64,000 nucleotides of DNA from Dyella sp. RRB7 (GCF_022761115.1 NZ_JAKWJS010000001.1:1302001-1366000), one strand, 5' to 3'; counted from the first letter of the stretch, positions 38,845-48,707 are shown. Translations and numbers: made by a program. Notes: generated by a model not told the origin, from the letters alone.

Positions 38845-39939
38845 ATGCGCAAGCTGATGTTCGCTCTGCTCGGCCTGCTCGCCGTCCATGCGGCTGCCGC
38901 CGCGCCGCAACTGGATAAGCTGACCCTGCCGGCGGGCTTCCATATCGCGGTGTACTCGGATGAGGTGCCCAATGCGCGCGAGATCACGCTGGGCGCCAAG
39001 GGCACGGTCTTCGTCGGCTCCAACAGCGCCGGCAAGGTCTATGCGCTTACCGACAGCAAGGGCGATGGTCACGCCGACAAGGTGCGGGTGATCGCCAGTG
39101 GCCTGCAGTTGCCGGTGGGTGTCGCCTTCCGCAATGGTGACCTGTACATCTCCGCCGTCAGCAAGATCCTGGTGCTGCGCGACATCGAGAACCATCTCGA
39201 CAACCCGCCCGCGCCGCAGGTGATCTACGACAAGTTTCCCACCGAGACGCACCACGGCTGGAAGTTCATCGCATTTGGTCCGGACGGCAAGCTCTACGTG
39301 CCGATCGGCGCGCCGTGCAACATCTGCGACAAGGGCAAGGACTACGCCAAGCTCACGCGCATGAATGCCGATGGCAGCGGGCTTGAGGATGTCGCCTACG
39401 GCATTCGCAACACCGTGGGATTCGACTGGCAACCCCGCACGAAGCAATTGTGGTTCACCGACAACGGCCGCGACCTGATGGGCGACGACATGCCCAGCGA
39501 CGAGCTGAACCGGCTCAGCCATGTGGGCGAGCATTTCGGTTTTCCCTACTGCCACCAGGGCGACACGCTCGATCCGGACTTCGGCAAGGGCAAGAGCTGC
39601 AAGGACTACACGCCACCCGTGCTGAAGCTCGGCGCGCACGTGGCCTCGCTCGGCATGCGCTTCTACGAGGGCGCGCAGTTCCCGGCGAGCTACCAGGGCG
39701 CCATCTTCATCGCCGAGCATGGCTCGTGGAACCGCACCAAGAAGTCCGGTTATCGGGTGATGACGGTGCGTCTCCATGGCGACAAGGTCATCGGTTACGA
39801 GCCACTGGTCGATGGTTTCGAGCAGGACGAGAAAGCCTGGGGCCGCCCGGCTGACGTGCAGCCGCTGCCGGATGGCAGCCTGCTGGTGAGCGACGACCTG
39901 GCCGGTGCGGTGTACCGCGTGACCTATCAAAAACCCTGA
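38845..39939 (+). CDS. PQQ-dependent sugar dehydrogenase-like (sorbosone dehydrogenase family) protein
   Basis: A 364-residue exported beta-propeller protein: signal peptide (MRKLMFALLGLLAVHAAAAA), then blades with LPAGFHIAVYSDEVPNAREI, GPDGKLYVPIGAPCNICD, YGIRNTVGFDWQP and IFIAEHGSWNRTKKSGYRV. This matches the soluble glucose/sorbosone dehydrogenase family. Whether it binds PQQ cannot be judged by reading, and many members have unknown substrates. The ATG at 38845 with GGAG upstream begins the signal peptide. Confidence 0.82.
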   Translation: MRKLMFALLGLLAVHAAAAAPQLDKLTLPAGFHIAVYSDEVPNAREITLGAKGTVFVGSNSAGKVYALTDSKGDGHADKVRVIASGLQLPVGVAFRNGDLYISAVSKILVLRDIENHLDNPPAPQVIYDKFPTETHHGWKFIAFGPDGKLYVPIGAPCNICDKGKDYAKLTRMNADGSGLEDVAYGIRNTVGFDWQPRTKQLWFTDNGRDLMGDDMPSDELNRLSHVGEHFGFPYCHQGDTLDPDFGKGKSCKDYTPPVLKLGAHVASLGMRFYEGAQFPASYQGAIFIAEHGSWNRTKKSGYRVMTVRLHGDKVIGYEPLVDGFEQDEKAWGRPADVQPLPDGSLLVSDDLAGAVYRVTYQKP

Positions 39940-40004
39940 CGGCCAAGTGCTTTATCGTGGGCGCCGCCTGATGCTTTTCGATTCATCGTTCCAGGAGAAC
40001 CACC

Positions 40005-40625
40005 TTGCAATTGCGCAGCGACAATTTCACCCACGGACAGCCGATTCCGGCCCCGCTCGCCTTTGGCAAACGCGCCTCGCCGTTCGCGTTGTCGGACAAC
40101 CTGAGCCCGCATCTGGCGTGGAAGGACGCGCCGCTGGCCACGCGCTCGTTCGTGCTGACCTGCATCGACTTCGACGTGCCGAGCAAACCCGATGACGTCA
40201 ACCAGGCAGGGCGAACGGTGCCGGCCGACCTGCCGCGCGTGGAGTTCGTGCACTGGCTGATGGCGAACATCCCGGTGGAATGCGGCGAGCTGGCCGAAGG
40301 CGCCTGCAGCGACGGCATCGTGCCGCGCGGCAAGCGCGCGCCGTATGGTCCGCCCGGCAGCGTGCAGGGCATCAATGACTTCACCGGTTGGTTCGCGGGC
40401 GATGCGGACATGCGCGGCGAATACCTCGGCTACGACGGCCCATGCCCGCCATGGAACGACTCGCTGGTGCATCACTATCACTTCCGCCTGTATGCGCTGG
40501 ATGTGGAGCACCTCAAGCTTGCCGACGGTTTCACCGTGAGCGAGTTGCGTGCCGCGATGGATGGCCATGTGCTGGCCGAGGCGGAACTGATGGGCACCTA
40601 TACGCTCAACCCGGCACTAGCCTGA
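40005..40625 (+). CDS. YbhB/YbcL-family (PEBP-like) protein
   Basis: A 206-residue phosphatidylethanolamine-binding-protein fold: LSDNLSPHLAWKDAPLATRS, FVLTCIDFDVP, FVHWLMANIP, YGPPGSVQGINDFTGW and HHYHFRLYALDVEHL. Bacterial members have no settled role. The start is a TTG at 40005, supported by AGGAG at 39993-39997. Its size and motif order are normal. Confidence 0.85.
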   Translation: MQLRSDNFTHGQPIPAPLAFGKRASPFALSDNLSPHLAWKDAPLATRSFVLTCIDFDVPSKPDDVNQAGRTVPADLPRVEFVHWLMANIPVECGELAEGACSDGIVPRGKRAPYGPPGSVQGINDFTGWFAGDADMRGEYLGYDGPCPPWNDSLVHHYHFRLYALDVEHLKLADGFTVSELRAAMDGHVLAEAELMGTYTLNPALA

Positions 40626-40754
40626 ACCGTGGCGACGAAAGCATGAACAGTGCGCAACCAACGACTGGCGCCGGTCCATCTTCACGCCCGCAAGGCATGG
40701 CCTGTGGGTGAATGAGGGCGGGGCGATCCGCTGCCCCGTCACGAGGACCGCACC

Positions 40755-40910
40755 ATGCTCCACTACGCCCTGGTATTTCTTGTCATCGCCATCATTGCAG
40801 CCCTGTTCGGCTTTACCGGCATTGCGGGTACGGCCGCCGGCATCGCGAAGATCCTGTTCGTTGTTTTCCTGATCCTCGCCGTGATCGCCTTCTTTCGCCG
40901 CGCCAGCTGA
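40755..40910 (+). CDS. DUF1328-family small membrane protein, 51 residues
   Basis: A short ORF of 51 residues beginning [20 protein letters not shown] and ending FFRRAS, with two hydrophobic helices and a glycine-rich middle ([12 protein letters not shown]). This is the DUF1328/YtjA pattern found in stress-induced membrane proteins. GAGGA precedes the ATG. It leads a run of small envelope proteins up to 43281. Confidence 0.85.
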   Translation: MLHYALVFLVIAIIAALFGFTGIAGTAAGIAKILFVVFLILAVIAFFRRAS

Positions 40911-40999
40911 GCGGCAGCGCACCGGAGCTGGCACGCTCCGGCACGCGCCCGGCTAGCGATATTGGTTACAGTGAATCCATTGCCTCATGGGAGAACGTC

Positions 41000-41365
41000 A
41001 TGAACAAGCAGGTCCAGGCGCATGAAGAAAGCGGCGCCGCCGAACGTATCGAGGAGCGCGCCGAGCGCATCAAGCAGGCCACCTCCAGCGCCGTGAACAC
41101 CACCAAGGAGGCCGTGGAACGCGCGGCCGACCATGTCGAGGAAGGCCTGCATCGCGCTACCGACAAGGCCGCCGACGCCGCCACGCGCGCCAGCGCCAAG
41201 GCCGAGGAGGTTCGTCAGCGCGGGCGCGAAACCTATGACGAGGTGATCGATCGCGCCGACGAGTGGCTGGACCGCGCGCGCGATTACGTACGCGAGAAAC
41301 CGGTGCAGTCGGTGGCCATCGCGCTTGGCGCCGGCTGGCTGTTAGGCCGCATACTCCGCCGCTAA
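41000..41365 (+). CDS. DUF883/ElaB-YqjD-family membrane-anchored protein
   Basis: A 121-residue protein with a long charged, coiled-coil-like region (ERIEERAERIKQATSSAVNT, LHRATDKAADAATRASAKAE) and one C-terminal membrane anchor (PVQSVAIALGAGWLLGRILR). YqjD-type proteins attach to the inner membrane and bind ribosomes in stationary phase in E. coli. GGGAG precedes the ATG. It is followed by YqjE- and YqjK-like genes, as in the E. coli yqjDEK cluster. Confidence 0.85.
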   Translation: MNKQVQAHEESGAAERIEERAERIKQATSSAVNTTKEAVERAADHVEEGLHRATDKAADAATRASAKAEEVRQRGRETYDEVIDRADEWLDRARDYVREKPVQSVAIALGAGWLLGRILRR

Positions 41366-41384
41366 GCGACACCGAGGACAGCGG

Positions 41385-41852
41385 ATGGACCAGACCGGAC
41401 GCGATGACGCGCCCGCTTCACCCGACGAGACGCCGGCACCCCCGTCGCCGCCGGGCCTGTTGGATGACCTCGGCCGCCTCGGGCGTGCGTTCCACCAGCT
41501 GTTCGGCGCGCAACTTCGCCTGCTGGCGGCGGAACTGGGGCTGGCCCGCAGCGCGGTGCATTGGCTGCTGATCGCAGGCCTGGTCGCGACGGTCGCGGGT
41601 GTGGGCCTTGGCCTGACCCTGCTGGGCCTGATCGGCTGGCTGCTGGCGCAATGGTTCGGCTCGTGGACCTGGGCGCTGCTGGTGCTGGCCCTGGTGGAAG
41701 TGGCTTTCGTAATCGGGGCGGTGCTGCTGTTCCGCCGCTGCATGCACTGGATGACCTTGCCCGCGACGCGGGGCGAATGGAATGCGATGATGCGCGAGGC
41801 CCTGCATCGTCCCGATCCGCAGGACGACATCCGTCCGGAGGACGCGCCATGA
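41385..41852 (+). CDS. YqjE-like phage-holin-superfamily membrane protein
   Basis: A 155-residue protein with a proline-rich start, an amphipathic segment (GLLDDLGRLGRAFHQLFGAQ) and two long membrane helices (LLIAGLVATVAGVGLGLTLL, WALLVLALVEVAFVIGAVLL). This matches the YqjE/holin-superfamily III proteins that neighbour YqjD. It overlaps the next ORF by four bases (ATGA). Confidence 0.82.
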   Translation: MDQTGRDDAPASPDETPAPPSPPGLLDDLGRLGRAFHQLFGAQLRLLAAELGLARSAVHWLLIAGLVATVAGVGLGLTLLGLIGWLLAQWFGSWTWALLVLALVEVAFVIGAVLLFRRCMHWMTLPATRGEWNAMMREALHRPDPQDDIRPEDAP

Positions 41853-42139
41853 GCCTGATCAAGCAGCTGCATGCCGTTCGCGCCGCGCAGGCGCGTGCGG
41901 TGGAAGCACGTCACGAGCTGGCCGTGCCGGCACAGGCGTTGCTCTCACGTGGACAGCGTTATCCCCTGGCCACCGTGGGCGTGGCCGCCGGTGCCGGCTT
42001 CGTGCTGGGCCAGCTCAATGTCCATCCCCTGCGGGTACCCGGCCTGGGCGCGTTGTTGAGCGGTACCGCAGCCGAGTTGGTGAGCCAGGGCGTGCGGCTG
42101 GCCGCCGAGTTCGCGCAAGGCAGCTTCGACCCGTCATGA
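41849..42139 (+). CDS. YqjK-like small protein
   Basis: A 96-residue protein with an N-terminal helical segment (LIKQLHAVRAAQARAVEARH) and a glycine/alanine-rich hydrophobic stretch (LATVGVAAGAGFVLGQLNV). By size and position it corresponds to YqjK in yqjDEK, although sequence identity cannot be judged here. It overlaps its neighbours by ATGA at both ends, so it is tightly coupled within the operon. Confidence 0.7.
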   Translation: MSLIKQLHAVRAAQARAVEARHELAVPAQALLSRGQRYPLATVGVAAGAGFVLGQLNVHPLRVPGLGALLSGTAAELVSQGVRLAAEFAQGSFDPS

Positions 42140-43281
42140 GTGAGCCGGAGTCGCCTGGCCCGCCCGCCACCCCCGGTGACGGCGCCGCGATGGTGCCCAG
42201 CCGCGTGCCTCGTGGTGGCCTCGTGCGTGTTCAGCGCGCGCAGAGCGCACGCCGGCACCTGCGCGGCATCCATATCGTATTGAACGTGTTTCTGGCGTTG
42301 GCGCTGCTGTACACGGTCACCTTGACCAAGCAGCTGCTGATACCGCTGGTGCTCGCTTCGTTCATTGGGCTGGCGCTCAATCCCATCGTGGCGCGCGCCG
42401 CCCATCTGGGCATTCCGCGCTGGCTGGGTGCCAGCGTGCTGATGATCGGGCTGATCGCGGCCATTGGCGGTGGCATTGGCATGCTGACACAGCCGGCGCT
42501 TGGCTGGTTCCATGAGGCACCCACCGCCATTCGCAGCTTTGTGCCGAAGCTGCGCGCCGTGACCCAACCGCTGGAAGCCGCCAACCGCGCCACGCAAAGC
42601 CTCACCGGGCCCGCCCGGCCGCAACAGGTGCAGCAACCCAGCTTGTCCATTACCGCATGGGACATTGTGGCCACGACGCCCAAGATACTTGCCGGTGTGC
42701 TCACCGTGGTGCTGCTGGTGTTCTTCTTCCTGGTGTACGGCGACCTGATGCTGAGGCGGTTGGTACAGGCCTCGCCAGGCTTTGGTTACAAGCGCCATGC
42801 GGTGTCGATCGTGCGCGGCATCCAGTACGAGGTATCGCGCTACATTCTCACCGCCTTGCTGATCAACGTCGGGCTGGGCGCCATCACTGCCGGGATGCTG
42901 TGGCTTTATCACATGCCGGATCCGCTGTTGTGGGGCGCGGTCGCGATGCTGGCCAACTTCATACCCTACGTGGGCGCCATCACCACCACCAGCGTGCTCG
43001 CCGTGGTGGGGCTGCTCAACTTCAACGATGCCACCTCGGCGCTGCTCCCCGCACTCACGTTTGCAGGCATTACGGCGTTCGAAGGCAATGTGGTGACGCC
43101 GCTGATCCAGGGCCATCGCATGCGGCTGAGCCCTATCGCCATCCTGCTGTGGCTGTTGGTGTGGGGCTGGCTATGGGGCATTCCCGGCGCGCTGCTGGCG
43201 GTGCCGATGCTCACCAGCGCCAAGCTGGTGGCCGAGCGCGTGCGCGGGTGGCAGTGGTTTGCGCGGATGGTGCAGCGCTGA
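42136..43281 (+). CDS. AI-2E family transporter (PerM-like)
   Basis: A 381-residue membrane protein of the AI-2E/UPF0118 family. It has about eight helices, with early pair IVLNVFLALALLYTVTLTKQ and LLIPLVLASFIGLALNPIVA, a soluble middle region, and the conserved NFIPYVGAITTT and LIQGHRMRLSPIAILLWLLV. Family members export small molecules or act as Na+/H+ exchangers; the name does not prove autoinducer transport. It is the last gene of the YqjDEK-like run. Confidence 0.87.
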   Translation: MSEPESPGPPATPGDGAAMVPSRVPRGGLVRVQRAQSARRHLRGIHIVLNVFLALALLYTVTLTKQLLIPLVLASFIGLALNPIVARAAHLGIPRWLGASVLMIGLIAAIGGGIGMLTQPALGWFHEAPTAIRSFVPKLRAVTQPLEAANRATQSLTGPARPQQVQQPSLSITAWDIVATTPKILAGVLTVVLLVFFFLVYGDLMLRRLVQASPGFGYKRHAVSIVRGIQYEVSRYILTALLINVGLGAITAGMLWLYHMPDPLLWGAVAMLANFIPYVGAITTTSVLAVVGLLNFNDATSALLPALTFAGITAFEGNVVTPLIQGHRMRLSPIAILLWLLVWGWLWGIPGALLAVPMLTSAKLVAERVRGWQWFARMVQR

Positions 43282-43295
43282 CCTGGGCGTGTGCC

Positions 43296-44060
43296 TTACC
43301 AGTCTATGCGCATGCGGTCGCGGAAGAAGCCGCCGGTGATGGCGGGGCGCGAGGGGAGCGTGGCGGCCCATACGATGCCGGCGGCGCCCTCGGCGACGGG
43401 GCGTCCGCCGTGGCCACCCATGTCGGTGGCGACCCAGCCAGGACAGACCGCATTGACCAGGATGCCGCTGCCTTGCAGCTCCATCGCCAGCATGCGCGTG
43501 TGGCTGTTCAAGGCTGCCTTGGACACGCGATAGGCCGGGCAGCCGGAACCGTCGCTGGCGATCGCGCCGCAGCCGCTGGAGACATTGACGATGCGGCCGT
43601 AGCCGTGACGCTGCATCAGCGGCAGCACGGCTTCGGTGAGTTGCCAGGCGCCGAGCAGATTGGTTTCCAGCGCCTGGCGCACGATATCCATGCTCACCGA
43701 CGTCGCCTGGTTGTCGATGTCGAAATAGGCGCCGGCATTGTTGACCAGGATGTCCAGCCGTCCATAGTCGCGCTCGATGCGCGCGACCAGGGCACGGATA
43801 TCGTCCATCGAGGTCACGTCCAGCGGCGCTGCCATTACCGTGCCGCCATCGCGGCGCAGCTGCCGCGCGGCCTTTTCACCGGCCAGCGGATTGCGTGCGC
43901 CCAGCAGTACGGTGATGCCTTCGGCGGCGAGCTGCCGGGTGATTTCCAGGCCCAGCCCCCGATTGGCGCCGCTGACCAGCGCCACGCGTTGCGCCAGCTC
44001 CGGTTCGGCCGCCGCGGCACGGCGACGTGGCGACCTCACCGGAAACACCACCGCGTTCAT
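43296..44060 (-). CDS. SDR-family NAD(P)-dependent oxidoreductase
   Basis: A 254-residue short-chain dehydrogenase/reductase with cofactor motif SGANRGLGLE, NNAG, catalytic Ser in NVSSGCGAI and YRVSK. The start at 44060 overlaps the stop of the outer-membrane efflux gene (ATGA), which makes it the fourth gene of the RND operon. An SDR in this place may modify the exported compound or a related toxic carbonyl; this is inference. Confidence 0.87.
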   Translation of the reverse strand: MNAVVFPVRSPRRRAAAAEPELAQRVALVSGANRGLGLEITRQLAAEGITVLLGARNPLAGEKAARQLRRDGGTVMAAPLDVTSMDDIRALVARIERDYGRLDILVNNAGAYFDIDNQATSVSMDIVRQALETNLLGAWQLTEAVLPLMQRHGYGRIVNVSSGCGAIASDGSGCPAYRVSKAALNSHTRMLAMELQGSGILVNAVCPGWVATDMGGHGGRPVAEGAAGIVWAATLPSRPAITGGFFRDRMRIDW

Positions 44061-45481
44061 GGCGCGGCGGCAAGCTGATCGCAGCGTTCGGTGGCGCAGG
44101 CCTGCCAGCCACCGCCCAGCGCCTTGTACACCGACACGGCGCGCAGGTTGATGGCGGCCTGTGCGTCGGCCAGCGAATCCTCCGCTTCCAGCTGGGTGCG
44201 TTCGGCATCCAGCAGCTGCAGGAAGTCCGCGGCGCCTTCGTTGTAGCGGATGCGGGCGAGATCGGCCGCACGGCGACTGTTGGCCACCTGGTCCTGCAGC
44301 TTGAGCACGCGATCGCGCTGCAGGTTGTAGCCCACGATGGCGTTGTCCACGTCTTCCACGGCCTGCAGCACGCTGCGCTGGTAGTTGGCCAGCGCCGCAT
44401 CGGCACGTGCCTCGCTCGCCTTCACGTTGGAACGCACGCGCTGCACGTTGAGGCCCGACCAGGTGATGCTCGGCGCGATCGACCACGCACGCGAGGCCGG
44501 TCCGCCGAAATCGTTGCTGCGCCCGGCCAGGAAGCCGAGGAAGCCGCCCAGCGTGATGTGCGGGTAGTAGTCGGCCTTGGCGACACCGATGCGGGCGTTG
44601 GCGGCGGCGAGTTGTCGTTCGGCTACGCGCACGTCGGGCCGGCGCTGCAGCACGTCGCCTGCGTTGCCGATGGCCAGCGCCACGTCGATGGGCTTGAAGC
44701 CCTGCGGCGACAGGTCGATGTCCAGCTCGCCCGGTCGTTCGCCCACCAGTACGGCGAGTCGGGACGTGTCGTTCTGCGCCAGCGTCTGCAAGGTAGGCAG
44801 CTGCGCTTCCACGAACTTCAGGCGCGCGGTGGCGCTGGCCACGTCCTGCTCCGAGCCAGTGCCGATATCGGCGCGGGCATGGATCAGGCGCAGCGACTCG
44901 CGCTGGTTCTCGATGTCGCGGTTGGCCACGTCGATGCGCAACTGCACGCCACGCAGGTCGAAGTAGTAGCGCGCGATCTCGGCGAACAGCGTCACCTGGG
45001 CATCCTGCAGCGAGGCTTCGCTGGCGCCGGCCTCGGCGCCGGCGGCTTCCACCGAGCGACGCACGCCGCCGAACAGATCCAGTTCCCAGCTCGCATCAAA
45101 ACCGGCCTGGTAGCTGGTGATGGTGGTGCGCTGGTCGGTGAAGCCGGGCTCCTGCTCGCGGGCCCGCGAGTAGTTGGCCCCGGTTTCCACGTCGGGAATC
45201 TGCTGCGACTTGGCCACACCCCATAGCGCGCGTGATTCACGCAGATGGGCGAAGGCGATCTTCAGGTCGGGGCTGTTCTGCGCGGCGCGCTGGATCAGCG
45301 CGTCGAGCGTGGGGTCGTTGAACTGCTTCCACCAGTTGGCCTGGAAGTTCGCGGTGGACTCCTGCTGGCTGTTCACGCCCTGCAGCGCTACCGGTTTTTC
45401 CACCGGCGCGTGGTAATTCGGCCCCACGCTGGCGCAACCGGCCAGCAGCAACGAAGCGGCGAGTGCGGTGAGCTTATTCAT
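44057..45481 (-). CDS. RND efflux outer-membrane factor, NodT/OprM family lipoprotein
   Basis: A 474-residue outer-membrane channel. The lipoprotein signal is LAASLLLAGCAS (Cys about 16). Two duplicated efflux-protein domains follow, with typical GAVLGVAKSQQ-like, PDLKIAFAHLRESRAL and QRRPDVRVAERQLAAANARI segments. It starts at the RND permease stop (ATGA overlap) and completes a MexEF-OprN-like tripartite pump. Confidence 0.92.
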   Translation of the reverse strand: MNKLTALAASLLLAGCASVGPNYHAPVEKPVALQGVNSQQESTANFQANWWKQFNDPTLDALIQRAAQNSPDLKIAFAHLRESRALWGVAKSQQIPDVETGANYSRAREQEPGFTDQRTTITSYQAGFDASWELDLFGGVRRSVEAAGAEAGASEASLQDAQVTLFAEIARYYFDLRGVQLRIDVANRDIENQRESLRLIHARADIGTGSEQDVASATARLKFVEAQLPTLQTLAQNDTSRLAVLVGERPGELDIDLSPQGFKPIDVALAIGNAGDVLQRRPDVRVAERQLAAANARIGVAKADYYPHITLGGFLGFLAGRSNDFGGPASRAWSIAPSITWSGLNVQRVRSNVKASEARADAALANYQRSVLQAVEDVDNAIVGYNLQRDRVLKLQDQVANSRRAADLARIRYNEGAADFLQLLDAERTQLEAEDSLADAQAAINLRAVSVYKALGGGWQACATERCDQLAAAP

Positions 45482-48400
45482 CAGTGATTCTCCAAAGCAG
45501 GGGCGGCCGAGGCGAGGCGCGCCGCCTTGCGGGCACGCCGGCGCTCGCTCATGCGCTCGCTCCAGCCGCGCACCAGCACGTAGAACAGCGGGGTGAAGAT
45601 CAGCCCGAAGAAGGTGACACCCAACATGCCCGAGAACACCGCCACGCCCATCGCGTGGCGCATCTCCGCGCCGGCGCCGTGCGAGGTCACCAGCGGCACC
45701 ACGCCCATGATGAAAGCGAACGAGGTCATCAGGATCGGGCGCAGTCGCAGGCGGGCCGCTTCCAGCACGGCTTGCACGCGGTCCATGCCTTCGATGATCT
45801 GCGCCTCGCGGGCGAATTCCACGATCAGGATGGCGTTCTTGCAGGCCAGGCCCACCAGCACGATCAAGCCGATCTGGGTGAAGATGTTGTTGTCACCGCC
45901 GGACATCCACACGCCGCTGATGGCGGACAGCAGCACCATCGGCACGATCAGGATCACCGCCAGCGGCAGGGCGAGGCTCTCGTACAGCGAAGCGAGCACC
46001 AGGAACACCAGCAGCACGCACAGCGGGAACACCAGCACCGCGGTATTGCCGGCGAGGATCTGCTGATAGGTCAGCTCGGTCCACTCGAAGGTCATGCCGT
46101 TGGGCAGGTTGTCGCGTGCCAGCTTCTCGATCGCCGCCTGTGCCTGGCCGCTGCTGAAGCCGGGCGCCGCGCCGCCATTGATCTCGGCGGTGGGATAGCC
46201 GTTGTAGTGCTGCACGCGATCCGGTCCCACCGTCTGGTGCACGGTGACGAACGAACCCAGCGGAATCGCCTCGCCGCTTGCGCTGCGCGTCTTCAGCCGC
46301 AGGATGTCCTCCGGCTCATGACGGAAGCTGGGCTCGGCGGACACGTTCACCTGGTAGGTGCGACCGAAACGGTTGAAGTCGTTGACGTAGAGCGAGCCCA
46401 GGTAGGCCTGCATGGTCTGGTACACATCGGCCAGGTCCACGCCTTCGGCCTTGGCCTTCTCGCGGTCCACGTCGGCGTCGATCTGCGGCACGCTGACCTG
46501 GTAGCTGGAGAACAGGCCGGCCAGCGTGGGTACCTTGGTGCTGGCCTGGATCAGGCCCTGGGTCTGCTTGTACAACTCCTCGAAGCCCGCGTCGGAACGA
46601 TCCTCCACCTGCAGGCGGAAGCCGCCGATGGTGCCCAGGCCGTTCACCGGCGGAGGCGGGAAGATCGCGATGTAGGCGTCCTGGATGGCCGCGTACTTCT
46701 GCTGCAGGGCGGCCGTGATCGCCCCGGCGGACATCGACGCGTCGCGACGCTCCTCGAACGGCTTGAGCGTGACGAACACGATGCCGGAGTTGGTGCTGTT
46801 GGTGAAGCCGTTGATCGACAGGCCCGGGAACGCCACGGCGTTCTCCACGCCCGGCTGCTTGAGCGCGATGTCGCTCATGCGGCGGATCACGTCTTCCGAA
46901 CGATCCAGCGACGCGGCATCGGGCAGCTGCGCGAACGACACCAGGTACTGCTTGTCCTGCGCCGGCACGAAACCGGTCGGTACGTGGGCGAAGCCGAACA
47001 GGCCCAGCAGCACCAGGCCGCCATAAATGAGCAGCGCGATCGAACCCGAACGCAGGATGCGCTTCACGCCACCCACATAACGGTTTGCGCTGCTGATGAA
47101 CAGGCGATTGAACGGGCGGAACAGCCAGCCGAAGCCGCGATCGATCCACCGGCTCAGCTTGTCCTTCGGCGCACTGCGATCCTGCAGCAGCAACGCCGCC
47201 AGCGCGGGGCTGAGGGTGAGCGAGTTGAATGCGGAGATCACCGTGGAGATGGCGATGGTCAGCGCGAACTGGCGATAGAACTCGCCGGTGAGGCCGCTGA
47301 TGAACGCCGCCGGCACGAACACCGCGCACAGCACCAGCGCCGTGGCCACGATCGGGCCGGTGACTTCGGTCATCGCCTTGCGGGTGGCTTCCTTGGGCGC
47401 GAGGCCGTGTTCGATATGTCGCTCGACGTTTTCCACCACCACGATGGCGTCATCCACCACGATGCCGATGGCCAGCACCAGGCCGAACAGCGACAGCGCG
47501 TTGAGCGAGAAACCCGCCAGGTACATCACCGCGAACGTGCCGATCAACGACACCGGCACCGCCACCAGCGGAATGATCGAGGCGCGCCAGGTCTGCAGGA
47601 ACAGGATCACCACCAGCACGACCAGCGCGATCGCCTCGAACAACGTATGCACCACCGCCTCGATCGAACCGCGCACGAACACGGTCGGGTCATAGACGAT
47701 CTGGTAGTCCACGCCCTGCGGGAAATCCTTCTTCAGTTCCGTCATGGTGTGGCGGACTTCGTCGGAAATCTGGATGGCGTTGGAGCCCGGCCGGGCAAAG
47801 ATCGGCAGTGCCACGGCGGGATGGTTGTTGAGCAGGCTGCGCAGCGCATAGGTGTCGGCGCCAAGTTCCACCCGGGCCACGTCGCGCAGATGCGTCACGG
47901 CGCCGTTGGCGTCGGTGCGCACGATGATGTTGAGGAAATCCTCTTCGTTGATCAGGCGGCCACGCGTGTTGATGTTGAGCTGGAACGCGGCGTTGCCATG
48001 GCCCGGGGGCGCATTGAGCGCACCGGCGGCGACGGCCACGTTCTGCTCCTGGATGGCGTGCACCACATCGCCGGTGGTGAGCTGGCGCATGGCCAGGCGT
48101 TCGGGGTCCAGCCACACGCGCATGCTGTATTCGCCGGCGCCGAAGATCTGTACGTCGCCGACGCCGTCGAGGCGGGCCAGCTGATCCTTGATGTGCAGTC
48201 GCGCATAGTTGGACAGGTACAGCATGTCGTAGCGCTGGTCCGGCGAGATCAGGTGTACCACCATGGTCAGGTCGGGCGAGCTTTTCTGGGTGGTCACGCC
48301 CAGGCGCTGCACTTCCTGTGGCAGGCGCGGCTGGGCCTGCGCCACGCGGTTCTGCACTTGCACCTGCGCATTGTCCAGGTCGGTGCCCAGCGCGAAGGTG

Positions 48401-48681
48401 ACGGTGAGCGTCATGGCGCCGTCGCTGGTGGACTGCGAGCTGGTGTAGAGCATGCCTTCCACGCCGTTGATCTGTTCCTCCAGCGGCGTGGCGACGGTTT
48501 CGGCGATCACCTTGGGGTTGGCGCCGGGATAGCTGGCGCGCACCACCACGGTGGGCGGCACCACTTCGGGGTATTCACTGATCGGCAGCTTGAACAGCGC
48601 GATGCCGCCCGCGATGACGATCAGTACGGAAAGGACGCCGGCCAGAATCGGCCTGTCCACGAAAAATTGGGCGATTTTCAT
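45481..48681 (-). CDS. RND multidrug efflux permease, HAE1 family
   Basis: A 1066-residue inner-membrane pump with the two-fold RND repeat: 12 helices and large periplasmic loops. It starts MKIAQFFVDRPILAGVLSVL. The proton-relay aspartates in helix 4 are present (GLVLAIGIVVDDAIVVVENV). It is most like the MexF/BpeF group. It belongs to the operon adaptor (48893-50086), permease, outer-membrane factor, SDR. The 211-base gap behind the adaptor gene holds two hairpins that may lower downstream expression. Confidence 0.94.
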   Translation of the reverse strand: MKIAQFFVDRPILAGVLSVLIVIAGGIALFKLPISEYPEVVPPTVVVRASYPGANPKVIAETVATPLEEQINGVEGMLYTSSQSTSDGAMTLTVTFALGTDLDNAQVQVQNRVAQAQPRLPQEVQRLGVTTQKSSPDLTMVVHLISPDQRYDMLYLSNYARLHIKDQLARLDGVGDVQIFGAGEYSMRVWLDPERLAMRQLTTGDVVHAIQEQNVAVAAGALNAPPGHGNAAFQLNINTRGRLINEEDFLNIIVRTDANGAVTHLRDVARVELGADTYALRSLLNNHPAVALPIFARPGSNAIQISDEVRHTMTELKKDFPQGVDYQIVYDPTVFVRGSIEAVVHTLFEAIALVVLVVILFLQTWRASIIPLVAVPVSLIGTFAVMYLAGFSLNALSLFGLVLAIGIVVDDAIVVVENVERHIEHGLAPKEATRKAMTEVTGPIVATALVLCAVFVPAAFISGLTGEFYRQFALTIAISTVISAFNSLTLSPALAALLLQDRSAPKDKLSRWIDRGFGWLFRPFNRLFISSANRYVGGVKRILRSGSIALLIYGGLVLLGLFGFAHVPTGFVPAQDKQYLVSFAQLPDAASLDRSEDVIRRMSDIALKQPGVENAVAFPGLSINGFTNSTNSGIVFVTLKPFEERRDASMSAGAITAALQQKYAAIQDAYIAIFPPPPVNGLGTIGGFRLQVEDRSDAGFEELYKQTQGLIQASTKVPTLAGLFSSYQVSVPQIDADVDREKAKAEGVDLADVYQTMQAYLGSLYVNDFNRFGRTYQVNVSAEPSFRHEPEDILRLKTRSASGEAIPLGSFVTVHQTVGPDRVQHYNGYPTAEINGGAAPGFSSGQAQAAIEKLARDNLPNGMTFEWTELTYQQILAGNTAVLVFPLCVLLVFLVLASLYESLALPLAVILIVPMVLLSAISGVWMSGGDNNIFTQIGLIVLVGLACKNAILIVEFAREAQIIEGMDRVQAVLEAARLRLRPILMTSFAFIMGVVPLVTSHGAGAEMRHAMGVAVFSGMLGVTFFGLIFTPLFYVLVRGWSERMSERRRARKAARLASAAPALENH

Positions 48682-48707
48682 TGCATTCGTCCTGATGGCT
48701 TCAGGCT

